This document shows positions 1 to 7,979 of a stretch of 48,881 nucleotides of DNA, piece after piece; within the stretch, counting starts at the first letter, position 1; the number at the start of each line of letters is the position of its first letter. The position numbers and the translations under genes were made by a program. The DNA is taken from contig NZ_JAHWGL010000028.1 of the NCBI RefSeq assembly GCF_019334315.1, positions 1 to 48,881 of the forward strand. Direction: 5' to 3'. The notes below the pieces were generated by a model. It had not been told where the DNA came from. It searched no databases and was given only the letters and a program-made list of their open reading frames with translations. The stretch is from Hymenobacter profundi. Its GTDB lineage: Bacteria > Bacteroidota > Bacteroidia > Cytophagales > Hymenobacteraceae.

Positions 1-72
1 TGTGAACGACAGACGTCATAACGACTCGTTCTGTGGGCATAAGGTCCTTCGCAAGCTCAGGATGACAGACGG
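1..72. repeat. Dispersed palindrome family A, copy cut by window start
   Basis: The right arm (34-67, ending CTCAGGATGACA) matches the complete copies at 1027-1143, 10118-10223 and 41076-41185. The loop region (about 5-32) also matches the loop of the 1027 copy. The left arm lies outside the window. Confidence 0.85.
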
Positions 73-152
73 TTTTTTAATATCCATTTTTTTCACCCGT
101 ACCTCGCCGACTCATCCACTGAACTTTCCGCCGCTCAAGCGTGTCGGGAGCT

Positions 153-1004
153 ATGCGCACGACCACTCTGCTGACGGCTACCGGCTTGCTCCTGCTCGCC
201 GGCTCGGCCCGCACCCTGGCCCAAAGCCTCCCCTCCGACCCTGTTGCCAACGCAGAAACACCCTTTATCCGCAACCTCCGCCCCGACCGGCCCGGCCAAA
301 CCGTTACGACGAGCATGCTGTATCCCGGCCAGGTGCAGGTAGAGTTGGGGACGTTGCGCTACGCGCCGCCGGACGGCTTGGGGCCGCGCCGCACGCTTTC
401 GTCGGCCCTATTGCGGGTAGGGTTTTTCAACCACATAGAGCTGCGGGCTTCGCAAGGTTATTTGGCTGATGTTTCCGCACGTCCTACCCTTGGCGATGCG
501 CCGCAACCTACCCTACCCTCTTATCCCAACGGCTTCGCGCCCCTTACGGTGGGCGCTAAGTTCTTGGCTTCCAGCAACCAAGACGCCCGCTCTCAGGTGG
601 TACTACTCACTGAGCTGACACTGCCTACCGGTGACGCGTCCTACCTTAATCAAACCTACGAGCCGGCAGCTCGCCTGCTAGTGTCGCAACAGTTGGGCCA
701 GCGCTACGGCCTGGAGGCCAACGTAGGATTTCGGCAACGTGGGTTTCGGGCCGAAGGAACCAGCCAAGGGCAATACCTGGGTACATTGGCCCTAAATGGT
801 GCTATTCTGCCCACCGTTGGCTTTTTTGCGGAAACTTATACCTTCTGGCAACGCACCTACGGTTGGCAGCCGGGCCTCACGGGTGGCCTCTATTGGCGCC
901 CCCTACCCGGCCTGCGCCTCGACCTAAACGCCGGCAACACCTGGCGCGAAGGTCGCGCCGCCCCGCAGGTAGGCGCCGGCCTCAGCGTGCGGCTGCCGAA
1001 GTAG
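153..1004 (+). CDS. Outer-membrane transporter-like protein (phenol-degradation MetA-pathway type)
   Basis: A 283-residue exported protein. The ATG at 153 gives a clean signal peptide (hydrophobic stretch, cleavage near TLAQ, about residue 24); an in-frame GTG at 141 lengthens the N-terminus without benefit. The mature start contains LRPDRPGQTVTTS followed by PGQVQVELG, which resembles the opening of the putative MetA-pathway/transporter outer-membrane family. The rest alternates short amphipathic strands (for example LTVGAKF, VVLLTELTLPTG, GLEANVGFRQRG) and ends in a beta strand (VGAGLSVRLPK), as expected for a small beta-barrel. The substrate cannot be told from sequence. It is convergent with the M28 peptidase gene and separated from it by a palindromic repeat. 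The family assignment is moderate; outer-membrane location is more certain. Confidence 0.7.
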   Translation: MRTTTLLTATGLLLLAGSARTLAQSLPSDPVANAETPFIRNLRPDRPGQTVTTSMLYPGQVQVELGTLRYAPPDGLGPRRTLSSALLRVGFFNHIELRASQGYLADVSARPTLGDAPQPTLPSYPNGFAPLTVGAKFLASSNQDARSQVVLLTELTLPTGDASYLNQTYEPAARLLVSQQLGQRYGLEANVGFRQRGFRAEGTSQGQYLGTLALNGAILPTVGFFAETYTFWQRTYGWQPGLTGGLYWRPLPGLRLDLNAGNTWREGRAAPQVGAGLSVRLPK

Positions 1005-1026
1005 TGAGGTGGTGAGATAGTGAGTA

Positions 1027-1143
1027 AAAAAGGTGTGTCATCCTGAGCTTGCGAAGGACCTTATGCCCGCAGAACGAGTCGTTATGACGTCTGTCGTTCT
1101 GCGGGCATAAGGTCCTTCGCAAGCTCAGGATGACACACCTTTT
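1027..1143. repeat. Dispersed palindrome family A, complete copy
   Basis: A near-perfect inverted repeat of about 117 bases. Its arms run from AAAAGGTGTGTCATCCTGAG to the reverse complement, with a short asymmetric loop around GAACGAGTCGTTATGACG. It fills the gap between two convergent genes. The flanking A and T runs make it look like a bidirectional terminator. Confidence 0.9.
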
Positions 1144-1152
1144 CTTAACTCC

Positions 1153-2457
1153 CTACTCCTTCGCCACGCGTGTGGGCGTTTGCTGACCTGATATGATATC
1201 GGTAGCGCTGCGGGCAATGGCGTTGATAACGGACGTCATATTTTGTAGATCCAGACTCTCGATTTCGTCGTCGACGGAGTGGTAGAGCTTGTCCGTGGGA
1301 ATCTGGTCGGTGCTGATGGTGTGGGCTGGCACGCCTAATTTTGCCAGCGTGGCGTTGTCGGAGCGGTAGAACAGGTTTTGCTCGGGATACGGGTCGGGCT
1401 CGAAGCGGAACGGCGAGCCTTGCAAGTTTTGCTGCAACAGCGGGCCGAAGTCGCTCCGCTCGTAGCCGGTGATGAAAGCCGTGTTGGGGCCGAACTTCGC
1501 TACCTTGCCAATCATCTCAATGTTGAACATCGCTACCACCTTGTCTGGGTCGAGCTGACGAGAGAAATACTGCGAGCCAAACCCACCGATTTCTTCTGCC
1601 GTGAAAGCTGCGAAAACTAGCGTGCGGGCGTTCTTTTTCTGCTTTTTGTAGTACTCAGCCAGGGCCACTACGGCCGTGGTACCACTGGCGTCGTCGTCGG
1701 CACCATTGGCAATGGAGTCGCCGGCTACGGCCTGGGTGATGCCCAGGTGGTCGTAGTGCGCGGAGAAAACCACCATTTCCGGGGCCAGCTTTTTGTCGCG
1801 GCCGGGTAGTATCCCTACCACGTTGCGCATAGCAACGGGTTTGATGGTAGTGGTAGCCGTTACGGCGTAGGTAGGCGCAGCACCTTCTAGCGGTGCAGTC
1901 GCCAGCAACATTGCAACGGCGTGTGCTGCTGGCTGTTGGGCCTTCACCGACCCCTTATTCAATCCTAGCAACCGCTTAAACTGCGCCTGATGCGCCGGAT
2001 CGACAATGACCACGGTGTTTTCGTGCAGATCCAGCAACGGCCGCACCACCTGAAACAGATTGTCCTGCGCCCCTACCATCACTGTGCGTATCGTCGCGTC
2101 GGTATTTGTCCAGTCCACCTGGGGCAGACCCGAAGAAAGCACGATGTTATCGGGGGGTAGGGCCGTACCATTCAGAGTGGCGGTCCGGGCGCTCGTCTGC
2201 GCTTCATAGGCCTCAAACTCCTGTAAAAAATTGTCCTTGCCCGGCAGCGGCTTCAAGCCAATACGCTTGAACTCAGCGGCCAGAAACTGACCAGCTTTCA
2301 GGTTGCCGGGGCCGGCGCTAGGGCGGCCGGCCATGTCGTCGGCGGTGAGGGTACGGGCCACGCGCTCCACAGTAGCCGCCGATACGGCCGGTTGCTTTTG
2401 GGCGGTGGCCTGAGAGCCAACCAATAGGCCAGCAGCAAGTAAAAAGAAGTGTTTCAT
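1153..2457 (-). CDS. M28 family metallopeptidase, exported
   Basis: A 434-residue zinc aminopeptidase-type protein with a signal peptide (residues 1-19, ending ATAQ). The M28 zinc-site signature is present: SAHYDHLG (His234, Asp236), NGADDDASG (Asp254-256) and the FTAEEIG pair of Glu (288-289). The next ligand region reads NIEMIG, where many M28 enzymes have NLDMVG. A later HTISTDQ supplies the last His. A PA-domain-like insert lies between residues 95 and 200. It probably trims peptides in the periplasm or outside the cell. It follows the gene at 2498-3271 by 40 bases on the same strand, so the two are likely co-transcribed. Confidence 0.9.
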   Translation of the reverse strand: MKHFFLLAAGLLVGSQATAQKQPAVSAATVERVARTLTADDMAGRPSAGPGNLKAGQFLAAEFKRIGLKPLPGKDNFLQEFEAYEAQTSARTATLNGTALPPDNIVLSSGLPQVDWTNTDATIRTVMVGAQDNLFQVVRPLLDLHENTVVIVDPAHQAQFKRLLGLNKGSVKAQQPAAHAVAMLLATAPLEGAAPTYAVTATTTIKPVAMRNVVGILPGRDKKLAPEMVVFSAHYDHLGITQAVAGDSIANGADDDASGTTAVVALAEYYKKQKKNARTLVFAAFTAEEIGGFGSQYFSRQLDPDKVVAMFNIEMIGKVAKFGPNTAFITGYERSDFGPLLQQNLQGSPFRFEPDPYPEQNLFYRSDNATLAKLGVPAHTISTDQIPTDKLYHSVDDEIESLDLQNMTSVINAIARSATDIISGQQTPTRVAKE

Positions 2458-2497
2458 AGGACAAGCTTACTGCTTTGCGGTAGGTTCTACAATTGCA

Positions 2498-3271
2498 TCA
2501 CGTTGTTGGGTCTACTACCCGCAGCAGCGCTATCAAGTCAGCCTCCGATTTGCCCATGCTCTTGTTGCGGTCGGCCTCACTTTTCAGCTTAGCTGCTAGC
2601 TCCGGCGCCGCGCTCTGCAAGGCTTTCAGCGTGAGCTTATTGATGGGCACTACCTTGCCATCGGGCCGGCGTAGGTAGTACGTTTCTTTGGTTACCAGCT
2701 CGTCATAGCGCTTGTCCTGGCTGTAGGCGCCTTTGTAGCTGGCTTGCTCCAGCTTCTTCTGGTACTGCTTGAGCACCGTGTACTTGCCTTCGTGCAACAC
2801 CTCCACAAACTCACGGCCCTGCGCCGGTTCCGGAGCCTCCACGAAGCGTCGGAACCGGCGCTCAGGCACCGTGCCGGTAGCATCTGTCAGCACGAAGCTT
2901 TTCACGCGGTTCTCGTTCAGCAGCATCGAGTCAGTGCGAGTAGGCTGACGGGCGTAAAGGAGTTGCTGCACCACATCGTATTTCAGCAGCACGGGTTGCA
3001 GCTTCACGTCGTGGTCGGTGGTGACGACGGCTGGCAGCCAGCGCGCAATAGCGTAAGGCGAGCCTACCAAGCCCTGATATCGCGTATCAATGGTGTAGCC
3101 CTGTCCACCACGCGCAATGGAGTTGATGTTTTCCTGAGCCATCACGCCGCTGCCGCTGGTAGGCACCTGGCTTACTTGGGCCCTACTTTGTTGGACGGAT
3201 AATCCTACCAACAACCCGGCGATAATCCCACCCCAACCAACTGCCCGACGTGTAGTTGCGTACTGCATCAT
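2498..3271 (-). CDS. Exported protein of unknown function
   Basis: A 257-residue protein with an N-terminal signal sequence (hydrophobic GGIIAGLLVGLSV, cleavage near SRAQ, about residue 32). Two ATGs in tandem (3271 and 3268) can serve as the start. The central part is rich in beta-type and charged residues (VEVLHEGKYTVLKQYQKKL, about residues 157-175). The C-terminal 60 residues are helical and Lys/Glu/Leu-rich. I do not recognise a named domain. Proteins of this general type, with a strand-rich body and a Lys-rich tail, are common in Bacteroidota. It is the first gene of a likely two-gene unit with the M28 peptidase. Confidence 0.7.
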   Translation of the reverse strand: MMQYATTRRAVGWGGIIAGLLVGLSVQQSRAQVSQVPTSGSGVMAQENINSIARGGQGYTIDTRYQGLVGSPYAIARWLPAVVTTDHDVKLQPVLLKYDVVQQLLYARQPTRTDSMLLNENRVKSFVLTDATGTVPERRFRRFVEAPEPAQGREFVEVLHEGKYTVLKQYQKKLEQASYKGAYSQDKRYDELVTKETYYLRRPDGKVVPINKLTLKALQSAAPELAAKLKSEADRNKSMGKSEADLIALLRVVDPTT

Positions 3272-3426
3272 GGTATTGCTTTTTAGTAGATACTATACTG
3301 TTGGTTCTAACGGTTCTGCTTGCGTAGCAGTATCTGCCAGCGTTTCCGACTGCGACCAATAGCAATTGGCAAGCTAAAAGATTTCATCTTTGTTGCCTAC
3401 TCCCTTGTTTTTCCCTCATCTATCTC

Positions 3427-3894
3427 ATGCGTATTTCTTCGTTTTTCGCTTCCGTAATCACCGCGGCACTGCTCGGCAGTTGCGCCGGCCGCGAGCCTGC
3501 CGAAACCACTCAAACGCCCACCGCAACCACCACGCCCCTACGCGGTACGTATTGGGTACTCGAGCAACTAGGCGATTCTGCCGTAACTACCCCCGAAAAC
3601 AGCCAGGAAATATACCTGACATTGGCTGCTGACAGCAGCAACCGCGCCGAAGGACAAGCTGGTTGCAACCGCTTCCGGGGCCGCTTCACTCTGGCTGCCA
3701 ACGATCAGTTGAGCTTTTCGCCGCTTATGTCGACTAAGATGGCCTGCCCGCGTGTGTCCCTGGAAACCCGCTACCTCAACGCCCTCGAAACAACCACGCG
3801 CTATCAGCTAGAAGGTGACACCCTCCGCCTATTGGGTGCCCCTGCAGGTACGCAAGTGGTAGCACAGTTTCACGCCGGCGAAGCGCCGGAGTAG
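3427..3894 (+). CDS. META (HslJ-like) domain lipoprotein
   Basis: A 155-residue protein with a lipobox (LLGSC, lipid Cys19), so a membrane-anchored lipoprotein. Residues 38-145 match the META/HslJ fold: the opening RGTYWVLEQLGD, then EGQAGCNRFRGRFTL, SFSPLMSTKMACP and a final strand with DTLRLLG. The two Cys typical of the family core (in AGCNRF and MACP) are both present. HslJ-type proteins have been linked to heat and antibiotic stress, but the biochemical role is unknown. It is convergent with pyruvate carboxylase; its stop codon overlaps the first base of the palindrome between them. Confidence 0.85.
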   Translation: MRISSFFASVITAALLGSCAGREPAETTQTPTATTTPLRGTYWVLEQLGDSAVTTPENSQEIYLTLAADSSNRAEGQAGCNRFRGRFTLAANDQLSFSPLMSTKMACPRVSLETRYLNALETTTRYQLEGDTLRLLGAPAGTQVVAQFHAGEAPE

Positions 3895-3993
3895 AGTTTA
3901 TAAAGGCAGTTAGCCGTTGGCTGCTAGCGCTTAGCCTTTCAGTAAACGAAAGCTAAGCGCTAGCAGCCAACGGCTAACTGCTTTTATAAACTC
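3894..3993. repeat. Palindrome family B filling a convergent gap; likely bidirectional terminator
   Basis: A nearly perfect 100-base inverted repeat. It runs GAGTTTATAAAGGCAGTTAG at the left to its reverse complement at the right, with a loop near TTTCAGTAAACGAAA. It occupies the whole space between the META stop (ending 3894) and the pyruvate carboxylase stop (starting 3996). Blocks such as TTAGC and TGGCTG recur in the palindromes at 12298-12379 and 45208-45287. Confidence 0.85.
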
Positions 3994-6900
3994 CTACCCC
4001 AATGTCAGTACCAAATCGTCGGCATTCACGAGGGTGCCCTCTTCCAGGGTTACGGCTTCCACGGTGGTATCGTCGGGGGCGGTGATGGTGGTTTCCATCT
4101 TCATGGCCTCAATGATGAACAGCGGGGCGTTGCGCTTCACTTCCTGCCCAGGTTCCACCAATACGCGCGACAGCAGCCCCTGCAATGGTGCTCCTACCTG
4201 GCGCGGATTGGCTTTATCGGCCTTGGCGTGCTGTACTTTCACTACTTCTACCGAGCGGTCGCGCACTTCCAAGTTGCGGGTTTCGCCATTGATGGAGAAG
4301 AACACCGTGCGCTTGCCCTCGTCGTTGGCAATGCCTAGGGAGCGGAATTTTACGATGATGCTCTTGCCGCGGGCAATGTCGATGATGCTTTCTTCGCCCG
4401 GTTGCAGGCCGTAGAAAAACAACCGCGTGGGCACCACCGACACGTCGCCGTACTCCTGCACAAAGGCCCAGTATTGCTCAAACACTTTAGGATAGAGCAG
4501 GTAGGAAAGCAAGTCCGTGAACTCCACACTCGGCCCAAACTTCTGTTGAAACACCTTCCACTCCGCATCAAAGTCGATGGCTTCGAGGTGCTCGTTAGGC
4601 CGTTCGGTGTAGGCCGGTTGGCCTTTCAGGATAATCTCCTGCAAGCCCTCGGGCCAACCGCCTTCGGGCTGCCCAATATCGCCGCGAAACAGGCTCTGCA
4701 CCGATTCGGGGAAGTTTAGCGTCTGGCCTTTGTCCCACACATCCTGGGTCGTGAGGTTGTTGGACACCAGGAATAGCGCCATATCGCCTACTACTTTCGA
4801 AGAAGGCGTGACCTTGGTGATGTCGCCAAAGAGCTGATTGACATCGGCAAACGTCTTCTTAATCAGCTCAAACTTGTCGCCCAGGCCCAGCGCTACAGCT
4901 TGCGGGCGCAGGTTGGAGTACTGCCCGCCTGGAATTTCGTGCTGGAACACGTCGGCCGACCCAGCTTTCAGGCCCGACTCAAACGGCTGGTAGTAGGTGC
5001 GCACGCCTTCCCAGTAGTTGCTGAACTCGTTGAGGCTCTGCTGGTCGAACTCGCGATGGCGGGGCGTGTGGCGCAACATCTCCACGGTGGCGTTGAAGTT
5101 GGGCTGCGAGGTGAGCCCTGACAGGCTTCCCAGAGCGACGTCAATCACATCCACCCCAGCCTCCACGGCCTTGAGGTAGGTAGCGGCTTGCAGGCTGCTG
5201 GTGTCGTGGGTGTGCAGGTGGATGGGTAGGCTGATGGTATCGCGCAGGCCGGCAATTAGCTCCTGCGCGGCATAGGGCTTCAGGAGGCCCGCCATGTCCT
5301 TGATGCACAGAATGTTTGCACCGGCGTCCTCAATTTGTCGGGCCAGGCGCAGGTAGTAATCGAGGTTGTATTTCTTGTTCTGCGGGTCCAGCAAATCGTT
5401 GGTGTAGCAGATGCTAGCCTCGGCTAGCCCCCCCGTTTTCTCGCGCACAAACCGGATGCAGCTTTCCATACCCGGCATCCAGTTCAACGAATCAAAAATG
5501 CGGAACACGTCGATGCCGGTTTCCCAGCTTTGCTGCACAAAGCGCTCTACCAGGTTGTCGGGGTAGGCCTTGTAGCCCACGCCGTTGGCCCCACGGATCA
5601 GCATTTGCAGCAGGATGTTGGGCACGGCCTCGCGCAGCTTGGCCAGGCGCTCCCAGGGGTCTTCGTGCAGGAAGCGCAGGGCCACATCGAAGGTAGCACC
5701 GCCCCAGCACTCCAGCGAAAACGTCTGGGGGTGCTGCTTGGCGAAGCGCTCCGCCACCTTCAGCATATCAAAGGTGCGCATGCGCGTGGCCAACAGGCTC
5801 TGGTGGGCGTCGCGCAGGGTAGTATCGGTGTAGTGGATGAGGGTATCCTCGCGCAGCCACTTGGCAAAGCCCTCAGGACCTAGTTCGGTAAGGCGGTTTT
5901 TGGTGCCGGGGGGGTAGGGCGCGGTGGCATCGTAGTGGGGTAGCTTGGGCTTGGGCAGGTCGCGGGCCGGGTCCTGGGCGCCGTGCACGTCGGGGTTGCC
6001 GTTCACGATGATGTCGCCCAAGAAGGTCAGCAGCTTGGTGCCACGGTCTTGGCGCACCTCAAACTTGAATAGCTCGGGATGGTCTTTGATGAAGTCGACG
6101 GTGGCGCTACCATTCTGAAAATCAGGGTGCGCCACAATGTTTTGCAGGAACTGAATATTGGTGCGCACGCCCCGAATCCGGAACTCCGATAGGGTGCGCA
6201 GCATCCGCTCGGCCGCCTCCTTGAGGGTAGGCGCCTGGGCCGACACCTTCACCAGCAAGGAGTCGAAAAACGGCAGAATCTTGGCGCCCTGGTACACCGA
6301 GCCCTGGTCCAGCCGGATACCGAAACCGCCCGCCGAGCGGTAGGCCACAATGGTGCCGTAGTCGGGCTTGAAGTCGTTTTCGGGCGCTTCGGTGGTGAGG
6401 CGGCACTGCAACGCAAAGCCCGTAATGCGGGGCCGCACCTGCGGGTCGAGGTTGATTTCGGGGTCCTGCAAGTGGTAACCCGACGCGATGTAAAGCTGGG
6501 TTTTGATGAGGTCGACACCCGTGACCATTTCCGTGACAGTGTGCTCTACCTGAATGCGCGGGTTCACCTCAATGAAGTAAATCTCACCTTCCTCCGGCTT
6601 CACCAGAAATTCCACCGTGCCCACGTTGTTGTAGTTCACGGCGCGGGCCAGGCGCAGGGCGTAGTCGTATAATTGCTCGCGTAGTTCCTCGGCTAGGCCC
6701 AGAGCGGGCGCTACCTCCACTACCTTCTGGAAGCGGCGCTGCACCGAGCAGTCGCGCTCGTAGAGGTGCGTTACGCTGCCGTAGGCGTCAGCCACCACCT
6801 GCACCTCAATGTGCTTGGGTTGCTCCACAAACTTCTCGAGGAATACGGTGTCGTCGCCGAAGGCTTTCAGGGCTTCGTTGCGGGCCTCGAAGAAGCCCTT

Positions 6901-7440
6901 CTCCAACTGGTCGTCGTCGCGGATGACGCGCATGCCCCTTCCCCCACCGCCGCTGGCAGCTTTCAGCATCACGGGGTAGCCGATGCGGTTGGCCTCGGCG
7001 CGAGCTGTTTCGAAGTCATTCAACTCTTCTTCACTGCTCTGAATAATAGGCACTTGCTCGCGCAAGGCAACTTCCTTGGCGCGCACCTTGTCGCCGAGCG
7101 CCTCCATCACTTCGGGCCGCGGCCCCACGAAGATGATGCCTTCCTCGCCGCAGCGCCGGGCTAGGGTCGCGTTTTCGCTCAAAAACCCGTAGCCGGGGTG
7201 GATGGCGTCTACACCGTTGGCTTTGGCTATGCGCAGCAGGCCTTCAATGTCGAGGTAGGGTTTCAGCGGCTCGTCGTCTTCGCCAATCTGATAGGCCTCA
7301 TCAGCCTTGTAGCGGTGCAGGGAGTAGCGGTCCTCGAAGGTGTATACGGCTACCGTGGTGATGCCCAATTCGGTAGCGGCACGCATTACGCGAATGGCAA
7401 TTTCGCCCCGATTGGCAACGAGGAGTTTGCGAATATTCAT
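3994..7440 (-). CDS. pyc: Pyruvate carboxylase
   Basis: A 1148-residue full-length single-chain biotin enzyme that carboxylates pyruvate to oxaloacetate with ATP and bicarbonate. Domain order: biotin carboxylase (about 1-460; LLVANRGEIA at the N-terminus, glycine-rich KAASGGGGRGM, and EVNPRIQVEHTVTE), then carboxyltransferase (about 535-850; DTTLRDAHQSLLATRM, IKDMAG, HLHTHDTS), then a linker domain and the biotinyl domain at the C-terminus (EAMKMET, biotin-accepting Lys1114). The length equals the usual size of this family. It is a single-gene unit. In this phylum it supplies oxaloacetate to the TCA cycle and gluconeogenesis. Confidence 0.97.
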   Translation of the reverse strand: MNIRKLLVANRGEIAIRVMRAATELGITTVAVYTFEDRYSLHRYKADEAYQIGEDDEPLKPYLDIEGLLRIAKANGVDAIHPGYGFLSENATLARRCGEEGIIFVGPRPEVMEALGDKVRAKEVALREQVPIIQSSEEELNDFETARAEANRIGYPVMLKAASGGGGRGMRVIRDDDQLEKGFFEARNEALKAFGDDTVFLEKFVEQPKHIEVQVVADAYGSVTHLYERDCSVQRRFQKVVEVAPALGLAEELREQLYDYALRLARAVNYNNVGTVEFLVKPEEGEIYFIEVNPRIQVEHTVTEMVTGVDLIKTQLYIASGYHLQDPEINLDPQVRPRITGFALQCRLTTEAPENDFKPDYGTIVAYRSAGGFGIRLDQGSVYQGAKILPFFDSLLVKVSAQAPTLKEAAERMLRTLSEFRIRGVRTNIQFLQNIVAHPDFQNGSATVDFIKDHPELFKFEVRQDRGTKLLTFLGDIIVNGNPDVHGAQDPARDLPKPKLPHYDATAPYPPGTKNRLTELGPEGFAKWLREDTLIHYTDTTLRDAHQSLLATRMRTFDMLKVAERFAKQHPQTFSLECWGGATFDVALRFLHEDPWERLAKLREAVPNILLQMLIRGANGVGYKAYPDNLVERFVQQSWETGIDVFRIFDSLNWMPGMESCIRFVREKTGGLAEASICYTNDLLDPQNKKYNLDYYLRLARQIEDAGANILCIKDMAGLLKPYAAQELIAGLRDTISLPIHLHTHDTSSLQAATYLKAVEAGVDVIDVALGSLSGLTSQPNFNATVEMLRHTPRHREFDQQSLNEFSNYWEGVRTYYQPFESGLKAGSADVFQHEIPGGQYSNLRPQAVALGLGDKFELIKKTFADVNQLFGDITKVTPSSKVVGDMALFLVSNNLTTQDVWDKGQTLNFPESVQSLFRGDIGQPEGGWPEGLQEIILKGQPAYTERPNEHLEAIDFDAEWKVFQQKFGPSVEFTDLLSYLLYPKVFEQYWAFVQEYGDVSVVPTRLFFYGLQPGEESIIDIARGKSIIVKFRSLGIANDEGKRTVFFSINGETRNLEVRDRSVEVVKVQHAKADKANPRQVGAPLQGLLSRVLVEPGQEVKRNAPLFIIEAMKMETTITAPDDTTVEAVTLEEGTLVNADDLVLTLG

Positions 7441-7656
7441 GAGTAGGTAGAGGTGTTTTAGTCAGCGCGGCCTCAAACTAGGCAATAATTTAACAGAAAG
7501 GACAAAAAAGGCTGCTTTTTACGATCAAAATGACAATTATTAGGCACTTCCATTCAATTTTGTACTCATGCACTCACCTTCGCACTCGCTCGGCATAGTA
7601 CAGCGAGTGCGGAGGCGAGTGTGAGTAGTGCTACGAGCAAGTACGAAAGCAAATAC

Positions 7657-7686
7657 TTGCCGCCAACCGCGGGCCTCGTATATTTG
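7657..7686 (+). promoter_or_regulatory. Bacteroidota-type promoter of the SAM riboswitch-hom unit
   Basis: TTG at 7657-7659, a 19-base spacer, then TATATTTG at 7679-7686, a full match to the Bacteroidota TANNTTTG -7 element. The expected transcription start is near 7693, just ahead of the riboswitch aptamer. No gene is seen between 7441 and 7656. Confidence 0.75.
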
Positions 7687-7710
7687 CCCTACCGCTCCCA
7701 CAACGGAGCA

Positions 7711-7814
7711 CTTATCAAGAAAGGCGGAGGGACAGGCCCTGCGATGCCTTAGCAACCGGTAGTCATAGCTACAAGGTGCTACATCCTGAATCTGCGACAG
7801 CAGATGAAGATAAG
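7711..7814 (+). ncRNA. SAM-I (S-box) riboswitch aptamer
   Basis: The region opens CTTATC (7711-7716), followed by the S-box core AAGAAAGGCGGAGGGACAGG, then CCCTGCGATGCC and TTAGCAACC. It closes with GATAAG (7809-7814), which pairs with the opening bases to form P1. Spacing and core match the SAM-I class rather than SAM-II. It would sense S-adenosylmethionine and shut off downstream transcription when SAM is plentiful, through the terminator at 7849-7880. Confidence 0.92.
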
Positions 7815-7848
7815 TTACGAAAGGCTCGGCGCCCCGTTTTGGGGTTTG

Positions 7849-7880
7849 GCTCTTCTGACTTGTCGGAAGGGCTTTTTTTT
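7849..7880 (+). terminator. Riboswitch-controlled intrinsic terminator
   Basis: A hairpin from GCTCTTCTGAC to GTCGGAAGGGC (with G-U pairs and a 2-base loop), followed by eight T (7873-7880). It sits 35 bases after the aptamer. I did not resolve which bases form the competing antiterminator. Confidence 0.85.
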
Positions 7881-7979
7881 AGGCCTTTTCGGGAAGAAAT
7901 CTTGGTGAGATGCTTTGGGATGGAGGCGGAATTTTCCCTCACCTACGGCAGTAGCCGCTGCCTTGATTCCGTTTTCCGC

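Noticed and set aside
2..469. Open frame at the window start on the plus strand
   Set aside because: It overlaps a repeat and the exported protein gene in another frame, and has a low-complexity Arg/Pro-rich translation.
4034..7446. Several plus-strand open frames opposite pyruvate carboxylase
   Set aside because: They are shadows of a GC-rich coding sequence on the other strand, without family features.
7776..7979. Open frame extending homoserine dehydrogenase upstream by 68 codons
   Set aside because: This stretch is the riboswitch 3' end, its terminator and leader; the conserved protein begins at the ATG at 7980.
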